Of a DNA stretch of 64,000 nt, positions 55,912 to 64,000 are shown piece by piece (the first letter of the stretch is position 1; each line of letters begins with the position of its first letter). A model generated the notes under the pieces. The model did no database searches, was not told the DNA's origin, and saw nothing but the letters and a program-made list of their open reading frames with translations. This DNA comes from Isoetes taiwanensis (lineage: Eukaryota; Streptophyta; Lycopodiopsida; Isoetales; Isoetaceae): NCBI GenBank assembly GCA_021234155.1, contig JAJEKV010000072.1:6821335-6885334 (forward strand), in the 5' to 3' direction. Made by a program: the position numbers and the translations under genes.

Positions 55912-58216
55912 TCCACAACAAAATGGTGTAGCTGAAAGGAAAAATAGGACCATTATGGATGCAGTGAGATCCATGATCAAGAACAGTGGATTACCAAACT
56001 ATCTCTGGGAAGAAGCTCTTAAAACAGCAATTTTGATTCAAAATAAGCTCCCTTCCTCAAGCATCAAAGGTAATATTCCTGATTTATTGTGGTCTAAAAA
56101 TAAAACAAGCTTGAACTATGATAGATTTAAAGTTTATGGATGCCTTGCATATGTTCATGTACCCTCTGAATTGAGGAAGAAACTTGACGATAAAGCTGAA
56201 ATAGGCTTTCTTGTAGGCTATGATGAAGAGAGTAAGGGATATAGGATTTTTATTCCTAATAGCAAAACAATAGTGGTGAGCAGGAATGTTTTGTTTGAGG
56301 AGGATGTCTTGTATAAGGACAGGAATAAGGAAATGGGAGTTAAGCAAGCAATTATGAATCAAGACCATAGCAAAAATTCTGACAGTAAACCACAAGATCA
56401 TAGCAAAGACCTAGTTGCTGATCTAGATTCTGACAATGAATCAGAAAACACTGACAGAAAACTAACAGGTTCAGAAGAAGCAGCAAATGCAATTGAGGAA
56501 AATACAGAAAGGAATAATGATGAGAACAATACAGTGACAAGGAAAAGGAAAGGTCAAGCTCAGAAACTTTTAGAAGAAGCAAAATTAGACATAGGTCAGT
56601 ATGGCAGGAATGAACAGGGCAGAAGTAGAAGAATTGAAAATTTGGAACAGGATCTTGAACAAGTTATGGCAATAATTGAGGATGAAGAAGTACCTAAGAC
56701 TGTTGAAGAAGCATTAGACAGCCTAGACAAAGCTAGATGGGAAGAGGCCATGAAGGAGGAACTGACTTCATTTGAAGAAACTCATACATATGACCTAATG
56801 GAAAATCCTGGTGACAGAAACATTATAGGCAGCAAATGGATATTTAAGATCAAAATTAATGCAGATGGCAGTAAGAGGTACAAAGCACGATTAGTGGCCC
56901 AAGGATACACTCAAAAAAAGGGAAAAGATTATCATGAAACATTTTCTCCTATAGTTAAGCTAACAAGCATGAGATTATTGTTAGCCATGGAAAATGCATT
57001 GGATCTCGAGCTTCACCATATGGATGTTAAAACTGCTTTTCTAAATGCTAAGCTAGATGAGAATATATTCATGAAGCAACCACCAGGATTTACAAAGGGA
57101 GAAAATTTGGTATGGAAGTTGAATAGAGCTGTTTATGGGTTAAAGCAAGCCCCAAGGGAATGGTACCAATGCATAAATAATTTTCTGAAAGATCAAGGCT
57201 TTGAGAAGCTTCAAAATGATGGGAACTTATATAGGTTCAAGATCAATGAAGAGTTTTGCATAATTGCTCTATATGTTGATGATTGTATCATGATAGCTAA
57301 CAGTGCCAAAGTTCTAAATATTTGCAAAGAAATTCTAAAGGCAAGGTTTCAGATGTTAGATTTGGGAGAGCTGCAACAATTCTTGGGAATTGAAGTGATC
57401 AGAGATCGAGCAAAGAAAATTCTTAAATTGAAGCAAAGCAGGCATATCAACAATATGCTTGACAGGTTTAATATGAAAGATGCATATCCTGTAAGAACTC
57501 CAGTAACACCAGGCCATCAGCTTACTGCTGATAAAGATATGTCAGAGCAAGAGGTAAAGGAAATGGAGGAAAAGCCCTACAGAGCTTTAATTGGCTGCCT
57601 ATTGTATGTGGCCAACACTGCTTACATTGTCAATATTTTGAGCAGGAGGAATAATAATCCAGCTAAGGAACATTGGTTAGCAGCAAAACGAGTTCTAAAA
57701 TATTTGAAAGGCACAAAAGAGCATGGAATCACATTCAACTCAACAAATCTTAATTTGTGTGCATACAGTGATGCAGATTGGGGAGGGGATTTGAGCACAA
57801 GGAAATCCACTTCAGGATATGTAGTCTTCTTGGCAGGTGGAGCTATTACATGGAGAAGCAAGAAACAAAAGGCCATAGCAATGTCTTCAGCTGAAGCTGA
57901 ATATGCAGCATCATCACTTGTGGCTAAAGAAATCTCTTGGTTAAGAAGGCTTCTGGAGGAATTAAACTGCAAGCAAGTTGAACCAACACAAATCCTGACT
58001 GATAGTCAGAGTTGCATAGCTATAGTTAAGAACCCTGTAGACCATGAAAGAACAAAGCACATTGAATCGAACATTCATTTTATCAGGGATCTGGCTTCCA
58101 AGAAATATATCCAAATGTCATATGTAAATACAGGAGAACAGGTTGCAGATATATTCACCAAGGGATTACCAGAAGGAAAATTCTTACAGTTCAGAGATGA
58201 TCTCAAGTTTTTATGA
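55912..58216 (+). pseudogene. Copia C-terminal integrase, reverse transcriptase and RNase H
   Basis: The frame continues in another phase. The catalytic Glu of integrase is in QQNGVAERKNRT at about 55,920-55,950. RT motifs are NIIGSKWIFKIKI, RLVAQGYTQKKGKDY, MDVKTAFLNAKLDENI, VYGLKQAPREWY (about 57,130), and the catalytic YVDD at about 57,272-57,283. RNase H has YSDADWGGDLSTRKSTSGY (Asp, about 57,766), SSAEAEYAA (Glu) and TDSQSCIAI (Asp), ending NTGEQVADIFTKGLP. The stop is at 58,214-58,216. Apart from the join, no stop interrupts the 754 codons, so it was under selection until recently. Confidence 0.93.
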
Positions 58217-58221
58217 TTATG

Positions 58222-58235
58222 CAATGAAGGAGGAA
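58222..58235 (+). other. Copia polypurine tract
   Basis: AATGAAGGAGGAA directly before the 3' LTR, the plus-strand primer site. Confidence 0.85.
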
Positions 58236-58935
58236 TGTTGGAAATGTGATGTTGAGTTCATTGCATAATTAGAATAAGTGTTGAGAATTGAGCAGAAGCA
58301 TCTGGCCATTAATTATACAGGGAAATCTTTGAAACTTATACAGTCAGAAGATATGAGTTGTGAACATGCCAGGTTGACTCAAGCTTATATACTTCTTGGT
58401 ATATGGTTGAAGATGAATCTAGGTTTCATGTTGACCTAGTGTTATATGTTTAAGTTAAGGGAAACGGCTAATGGTTTAAGACCATTGTATTATATTAAAC
58501 CGAGACCATTGAGACCATTGAATTATAATGGTCATGGCTATACCCTTGTAAATAGAAGATTAGATCGAAGAATAGGCGGCAAGGTGGCGAAAATAGAAAA
58601 CTGTAAACGGTCGGATCAACAGCCTTAACCGCCGTGAAGAACCTGTTTAAGATGAATTATTCATTGTAAATAAACACACAGATATAGAGCATTTGCTTTG
58701 GAGCTCTCAATGAGAGAATCGAATAAGCGGAAGATAGTTTCGTAATTGCATTGATCCAGTGTGTAAAGACCGTGCTACAGTATATTCAATATCATTGCTA
58801 CAGTAACTACCTAAGATTGTTTGCAAAGGTTCAAGATAAATATTAAAGCTAGAAATTGCATTGCAAGTTATTTAAGTTGGTTGTGTGATTGCTCTATAGT
58901 GGAATTAGAAGAATCAAAGCAAGTAAATTCTAATA
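58236..58935 (+). repeat. Copia 3' LTR, full length (700 bp)
   Basis: TGTTGGAAATG to TTCTAATA. It includes the 340-bp segment (58,388-58,727) lost from the 5' LTR. That segment has repeated GAGACCATTG phrases and a TTGTAAATAAACACACAG stretch that could hold the polyadenylation signal. Confidence 0.95.
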
Positions 58936-59256
58936 ATTAACAGTGGATTATATCATGCGCAATATAGATGGTCGTCGAGCTTAGCATCTATGTATCATAT
59001 GGGCAAGGAACACATGGCAATATGGCGGGTTCAAATTCCGTATGTTCTGAAACTGATGCAAAGTTTAGTTACATGCGCCCTAGGGTTTCTGTCGGAGGCT
59101 GCTTTACGTTTGTGTTCATATCTTGAGCTACAGACCTCGGATTACGGTGATTTTGGCGCATTGGAAAGCTGATTCAGAGCTCTTTCCAATGGTGTGTGGC
59201 ATCGCAGGTTTTAGGTTCCGGCTGATAGCCTTTTCGGCCCTGACAGTTTCGGCTCT

Positions 59257-60660
59257 ATGGCGTCAACTTCCAAGCTGCCTGCAAAACCTCCTGTATCCAT
59301 GCTGGTGCAGGGGGCAAATTTGGCATTGCATGTTAACCCTCTGGCTTATAGTGAGAGTGTCTTTCAAGACGGTGATTTTCCTACATTGGCACCCTCGGCT
59401 GGTGCACCGAAGAGTACAAGTGCTTCGAATAGCGGTAATGCTTCTATGGATGGTGCCTCGGCGCCAGCTGGTGCCAATTCTAACAAAGATCAGTCCCACC
59501 CACTTCCTTGGAGGTCCTCAACTTCTGGAGTAAATGCTAACAGGGAGCGCTTTAGTAATTGGATCAAGAAGGACTTGTCATCAACTACGTCTGCTGTGCG
59601 TATTGCTACAGCTATTGATGTGATGATTCAGGATAATAAAAGAGATCTCAGTAATCTTTTGGTTGAATTGCGAGCAAAGGAGACTCAGTTGGAGCTTCAG
59701 TTACCTCCTGTTGAAGTTTTCTATCAGCCTAAAATGTGTAAGAATACTCTTCATGCGTCTGGGTACAATGTGGTCGAGATTGATCATGACTTACACAAGA
59801 AGTGTATTAGTAACTTATTGTCGTTTAGTGTGGTTGGTCAATATACTGGAGCATTTCTTGACACTAGGAAGCTTGGCTATTGGTTGACTGGTCATCTTCG
59901 GAGATTAGGGTTGCCACCTTATCGTACTTTAAAGATGCTGGATAAGAAGTTCTTTTTGATCGTTTTTTATGATGATGTGGCTGTGGAGCAACTGGTGGCA
60001 CGTGGTCTGGACCCAATATGGAGTGATTATATTTTGTACCAGCCTTACTCGCCTGGATTTTCTCCTAGTACGACTCCTGCTCTTAGGATGCCATGTTGGT
60101 TTTCTATTCCTAATCTTCCTCCTGATCTCTTGGTGCCCGAGTTTCTTATCAGTATTGCTAATGGTCTGGGTACTCATCTGGCCCATTCAATTGTTGATGG
60201 TGCTAAAATTTGTGTCTCTCTTCCTTCCGGGTCGCTAGATCTTCCCGGTGTGGTTGTGAAAAGTGGCCCTATCTTTTCTCAAGTATGCTTTCGCGATTGC
60301 TCAATGGCCCTCGCCTTGTTGATTTATTTCCTCAACTTGCTTTATTTGCAAATTTTCGTGCTAAGAGAGATCGCCCTGCAATGGTCCCTTCTTCCTCTAT
60401 GCCTCCTACCTCTGTTGAGTCCCCTTTACCCTCTGTTGTCCCTTCTGCCAATGCTACTGCTACCTCTGTTGTTGCTACTCCATCTGCTGCTAAAACCACT
60501 ATCCCACAGAAGATTGTGCATACTCCCGCTTTTGAAGAGGATGCTAGGGGCTAAGTTCTGGAAGATCCGTGAATTGCAAGAGCGGCATGAAAATGTTCAA
60601 GAGCATCATGAAAATGCCCAAGAGGGATGGACAAATGTTAATTGGAAAAGAGTCGCATAA
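59257..60660 (+). pseudogene. L1-type LINE ORF1 with DUF4283-like domain
   Basis: ATG at 59,257 (MASTSKLPAKPP). An N-terminal Ser/Ala-rich region is followed by a DUF4283-like segment: FFLIVFYDDVAVEQLVARGL at about 59,950, a YQPYSPGFSP turn, then MPCWFSIPNLPPDLLVPEFL and AIANGLG-like residues at about 60,090-60,170. These gag-like proteins bind LINE RNA. At about 60,290 the true frame shifts (to 60,290-60,554, LVDLFPQLALFANFRAKRDR and a Ser/Pro/Thr-rich tail), and near 60,555 it shifts back to read RELQERHENVQEHHENAQEG and GWTNVNWKRVA. The hydrophobic Leu-rich run in the uncorrected frame is an artefact. Confidence 0.8.
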
Positions 60661-60960
60661 TAAGGCTAGTCAACATGTGTCTCATGTCATGAGCGATTCG
60701 ATAATTTGCATGGAAGGGTGGGCAGAGGAGGCTCTCCCTTGCCAGTTACCCAACAAAATAATGGGGGGGTAGAGCAGAGAGGAGGCTCTCCCTCACCAAG
60801 TGTTGAACAAAACAATGGAAGAGTGGAACAGAGAGGAGGCTCCCCCTTGCCAATTTCTAGGATGAGAGGGGTTGACCTCCCTTCAGAACCATGCGAGATG
60901 GACATGGTTGATGCTGGCTCTATTGGTATGGAGGTGGAACATAATATTTTGGCCACATGA
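60661..60960 (+). pseudogene. LINE ORF1 C-terminal repeats, overlapping ORF2 start
   Basis: A frame of 84 codons (60,706-60,960) with three to four copies of a VEQRGGSPLP-like peptide (about 54-bp DNA repeats, 60,730-60,860). It ends with TGA at 60,958-60,960, overlapping the ORF2 start at 60,957 as ATGA. Confidence 0.65.
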
Positions 60961-61213
60961 ACCTGTTGTCTTGGAATGTGAGGGGAGTGGCTTCTTCCTC
61001 AAGTAAAAGAAGCAGGTTGTCTCTTTACCTGTCTAAGTTTTCTACGACTTTTTGTTGCCTTCAAGAGCATAAATGCCGCTGAGGTGATGTACATAAAGTA
61101 GCTAATGTATTTGGACGTGACTATAATGTCTTGGTGTCTGCTACTGATGCATCTAAGGCTGGTGTGCTTACTGCATGGAAGTCCTCTGTGGATGTCACTT
61201 TACTCAAACAGAT
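60957..61213 (+). pseudogene. LINE ORF2 start: AP endonuclease N-terminus, truncated
   Basis: ATG at 60,957 followed by NLLSWNVRGVASSSSKRSRL, then CCLQEHKCR, a TGA at about 61,080, and VLVSATDASKAGVLTAWKSS. These are the first endonuclease motifs of plant L1 LINEs (Asn in WNVRG, Glu in LQEHK). The sequence changes at about 61,213, so the rest of ORF2 is missing. The outer LINE at 41,735 is the complementary 3' type, but whether both belong to one family cannot be told. Confidence 0.85.
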
Positions 61214-61603
61214 AGGTTCGGGCGGTGGATAATAATCAAATGGAAAGATAAAGGCCAAGAATGGGGTTTGATAAATGGGTGAAAGTATGCTGGTGGGTAG
61301 CAAAAAAATGCGACCCCAGCACCCAGCACCAGCACCCTTCATACTATTTTTTCCACCCTTCACCAATTGAAGTGTAACCTATGCTATGCCCGTCACTTCA
61401 CATAGGGCATACCCATTTCAATCATAACCTTCTTACCGCCCACCGTAACTAATGACTGTGACCTGAAAGGGTAGCGAACTTTGAATTTGTAATTTGCAAC
61501 CGTGCTCCCCACCTTTTGCTACTTCGGCCAAATAGCCCGCGGAGAAGAAGCTCGAGAATTTCCGGATTCACTCTAGTATTCCAAAACTCAAACGCCAAAA
61601 ACT
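61214..61603. other. Spacer upstream of the unrecognised gene
   Basis: No coding frame supported. Near 61,305-61,340 the phrase CCCAGCACC repeats a few times. Confidence 0.45.
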
Positions 61604-62139
61604 ATGATGAAGAAGGTTGTTAATCCGCCGGCTCAGCCAGCAATTCCAATGGATGCCATGCACAGGGTAAGCAAAATGCACTGCCAATTTTGATGGCTTA
61701 TGGTGCCCTGTTAATTTGTTTTTCTTGATTTCTTTCAGCCCAGAAGGAACGTGCCCCTAAGACCGGACTGGCTGATTCTTTAACCGAGGAGGACTTCCAT
61801 GCTTATGCGGGTCTATCAAACGAGGGTGTGCATCCCTCTCAATTTTGAACGGATGTGATATCTGCAGCAGAGTATAATGAGGTTTGGGACACCAATGGTG
61901 TCATTCCCAACAAGACATCTATCGACAAAGTAAGGCCAGAGCATGAAGAAGCTCTAATTGAGCTGTTGAGCAAGATATACCCAGAAGGGTTGAAGAACAG
62001 AGAAGTAAGGAAGACAGTTTCCTTTTTATTTGCATTCAACAACGCCAGAGGGCCAAGCAGATCCGTGATAATTTCAAGGTCAATTGGGCAAAGATTGGCG
62101 CGAAAAAAAGAGCCTATTCGAAAGCAAGGTCAAGAGTGA
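61604..62139 (+). pseudogene. Unrecognised intron-containing gene, 5' part
   Basis: ATG at 61,604 opens a 21-codon exon (MMKKVVNPPAQPAIPMDAMH..) ending at a CACAGG|GTAAGC donor (61,667). A pyrimidine-rich tract and CAG acceptor follow at about 61,736-61,743. Using the second AG (exon from 61,744), the frame reads KERAPKTGLADSLTEEDFHA and continues to a TGA at 61,846. The same frame resumes with AAEYNEVWDTNGVIPNKTSI and EEALIELLSKIYPEGL to about 62,020. Beyond that another frame looks more protein-like (RAKQIRDNFKVNWAKIGAKK). I do not recognise the family. The lone TGA and later frame changes indicate decay, or an unrecognised intron. Confidence 0.4.
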
Positions 62140-64000
62140 ACCCAAAGACCAGCCCCCTGGTGGAACACAAAGAGAGCCCAAAAAATCCTGGCGCATAACA
62201 AAGAAAAAAAGCAAAGCGACCTCGGCCAGTAAACGCCAGTAAAATTAGAAGGGAGGTTGTCATTCAGAGTAATCGCGAATGTGTCCAACAAAGATTCTCA
62301 AATTTTATGGGGAAAATATTTCCCGTGGAAAGCATGATCCAAGATATGCAGAAGCCCTAAAATTGCGGCAGAATGGCCTAGTGTCAAAGAAGGAGCATGC
62401 CGCACAATCTCGTGCAAAGGGAAGCTTCTTCTCGATTGCGAGGGGAAGTTGAAGACCATAAAGGATAATATTGCACGCCTTCAAACCGCCAGATCCTAAT
62501 GCAGGTGTGTCTGGCCGAGATTCATTCTTTGGAGAGGGAGAAAGATATGGCGTAATATATGTCAAGTCCCTACTTGAAATGGGGGTGGGCCAATAGATCA
62601 AACCTGTGTAGAAAAGGTGGCTGCACTAATCACTTGAGATTGCCAACAACGAGTCCCTCCTTGCAAAAGCCCAGAAGAATTACATTACGTAATGTCACCA
62701 GCCGAGGGAGATGACCAAGAGAAATGATCACCGTCGGAAGATCACCCAATACCATTCCGATTGCCAATTGGAGATGAGGGAGATGCTCCACCGTGGTCTT
62801 GCATTCCGTGATGATTACACCCTCACCATGGATGAAATGTGGACATCATTATCACGTTAATGCACCGGTTTGCTCATGGAAAAAGGATGTCGCCTCGAAG
62901 TGCACTGAGACCATTCCTCTGTGGTTAGTGCGGTGAAATAGGTAAGCTTAATACAAGAAAGGTGAAGTGTTGCATGCCGGAACACTCACAAAAACCGAGA
63001 AGAAGATAATTGATGTTGATGAGCATATAGCCACAACTCCTCGATAAAGCAGAAAAGGAAACAGTCAACACACCAAAAAGTAAAAGGACCCCAGGATCGC
63101 CCAAGCACAAGTCCACAAGGGTTCACACTCCACGTACCAAGACATGGGAAAAAGGTACATGCCCTTTTGTGCTCGATTTTGAATTGGCAAAGATTAGAAG
63201 GTGCGCGTAGACATTGGACAACAAACTACCGGTAGTCTTCAAAGACACCGCAAAGACTGGCAAAGACAAAGATCTTTGGAGACACCAAAGCATGCGTAAT
63301 CCAAGGGAGATTCAAGTAGTAATCGATGGTGCCAACAATTATAGTATAGTTCCAAATTTCGTTGCCTCTACAAAGGCCTCCTCCTAACCGCTGTTCTTTG
63401 CGTGGAAGGAAAACGATGGCGAAGATGTCGGCAATCAGATTCAGACAGTCGTTAAGCAGGTGAACAGGTTGACACGGTCAAGGGCCAGGAAGGTTGTGGA
63501 AGAAGAAAGTGAGGGTGAGTCAGAAAATGACCTTGATGAGGACGTCCCCATAGAAGTAGTATTTGGAAAGAAAAAACATGGCTAATGTAATTTTGCCTTA
63601 TGTATTTCAGGCAGGCAAACCTTGATATTGCAAGACAACCCTAAACCATCAGCCAAAAGGTTTTTGTTCAAACAATTAATCTATTTGCACCCTGTTTTAT
63701 TCCACCTTTAATGTGCAAATTTTGGTTTGGATTATTCATTCAACTTAGGCTTCTGTAAAAACTTGTCTGCAGAAAAAGAAGGCAGCCAATGGTTATACTT
63801 AGTGAATCTGATGAAGAAGACAATACAGATAAAGAAGTGCCAGCACAAACTCTAACATACAAAAGGTGCCTGTTATCCGGTTACATTTCAGAATGTGTAT
63901 TCTCTACAAATTTCAGTTGTTAATTGGAGCTCATCCTTGCATGCAGGAGAACAAGACAGGTCGTGAATGAAGAAACCGAGGACAAAGGCACTGCAAGGGT
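62140..64000 (+). pseudogene. Unrecognised gene, 3' part (runs off the window)
   Basis: Plus-strand protein-like pieces are interrupted by stops. They include SKRTPGSPKHKSTRVHTPRT and GTCPFVLDFELAKIRR (about 63,075-63,205), NPREIQVVIDGANNYSIVPN (about 63,300), VVKQVNRLTRSRARKVVEEE, and the acidic SEGESENDLDEDVPIEVVFG (to about 63,583). A later acidic exon (LSESDEEDNTDKEVP, 63,790-63,865) ends at an AAAAG|GTGCCT donor; a GCAG acceptor at about 63,948 opens RRTRQVVNEETEDKGTAR to the window edge. Acidic and basic tracts suggest a nuclear or chromatin-related protein, or a transposon Gag-like protein. This is a guess. Confidence 0.35.

Larger units (their letters stand above)
53587..58940 (+). 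mobile_element. Ty1/copia LTR retrotransposon with target duplication
   Basis: Both LTRs, primer site, gag-pol in two open pieces, a polypurine tract and a 5-bp target duplication (ATTAA at 53,587-53,591 and 58,936-58,940) are present. The element is recent in appearance: the coding region has a single clear break and the LTRs are nearly identical where both exist. The 5' LTR has lost 340 bp relative to the 3' LTR. Confidence 0.95.

Noticed and set aside
60290-60554. Leu-rich membrane protein segment in the LINE ORF1 frame
   Set aside because: The hydrophobic run is the wrong frame between two shifts; the other frame gives a normal Ser/Pro/Thr-rich ORF1 tail.

Overview
This window looks like part of a large, transposon-dominated land-plant nuclear genome. 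No intact host gene is visible. Supporting evidence is the plant-type mobile elements (Ty1/copia with an initiator-tRNA-Met primer site, Ty3/gypsy, plant L1-type LINEs with a DUF4283-like ORF1), and decayed plant genes: a PLS-type pentatricopeptide repeat (PPR) gene and an acetamidase/formamidase gene. A seedless plant such as a fern or lycophyte is my best guess from the style of the LINEs and the DIRS-like element, but the sequence does not prove it.

Layout. 1-5,800: four head-to-tail units (1.2-1.6 kb) of a composite non-coding repeat. Each carries decamer arrays that read as long heat-shock elements, a tRNA-like Pol III A/B-box head, a GCCGTAGGATC minisatellite and a TA tract. A 145-bp-arm palindrome lies between units 1 and 2. 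5,800-14,200: AT-rich, no recognisable gene except a decayed DUF8039-like fragment and a 129-residue open frame. It also holds a 32-bp-period palindromic minisatellite, seven copies of a GCGCCWGGCGC-type motif and a pre-miRNA-like hairpin. 14,200-15,150: PPR pseudogene (minus). 18,570-20,310: DIRS-like reverse transcriptase/RNase H remnant. 21,770-24,446: broken DUF7869 gene. 24,441-25,923: lone gypsy LTR (minus), abutting a formamidase pseudogene (25,924-27,945, minus). 28,637-29,561: a 0.93-kb block repeated at 40,476-41,404, each copy containing the same MITE-like element.

29,586-36,502: Ty3/gypsy element with a 5' LTR, a Gln-tRNA-like primer site, gag, protease, an extra RNase H placed before the RT, RT, a degenerate RNase H and a broken integrase. 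No 3' LTR was found. Its 3' tandem repeat is split by a 5'-truncated LINE (36,578-39,724). 41,735-53,270: an L1-type LINE (plus) interrupted by an 8.4-kb LINE of another family (minus), itself interrupted by a 0.53-kb foldback element. 53,587-58,940: a nearly complete copia element with an intact 5-bp target duplication, one frame break in integrase and a 340-bp deletion in its 5' LTR. 59,257-61,213: 5' half of an L1-type LINE. 61,604-64,000: an unrecognised, decaying, intron-containing gene.

The region records repeated insertion: host genes were hit and lost, LTR and LINE elements landed in one another, and small inverted-repeat elements came later. The most unusual signals are the heat-shock-element/tRNA-head composite repeat, the DIRS-like remnant, the RNase H order in the gypsy element, and the B-box-like ORF inside the inner LINE.
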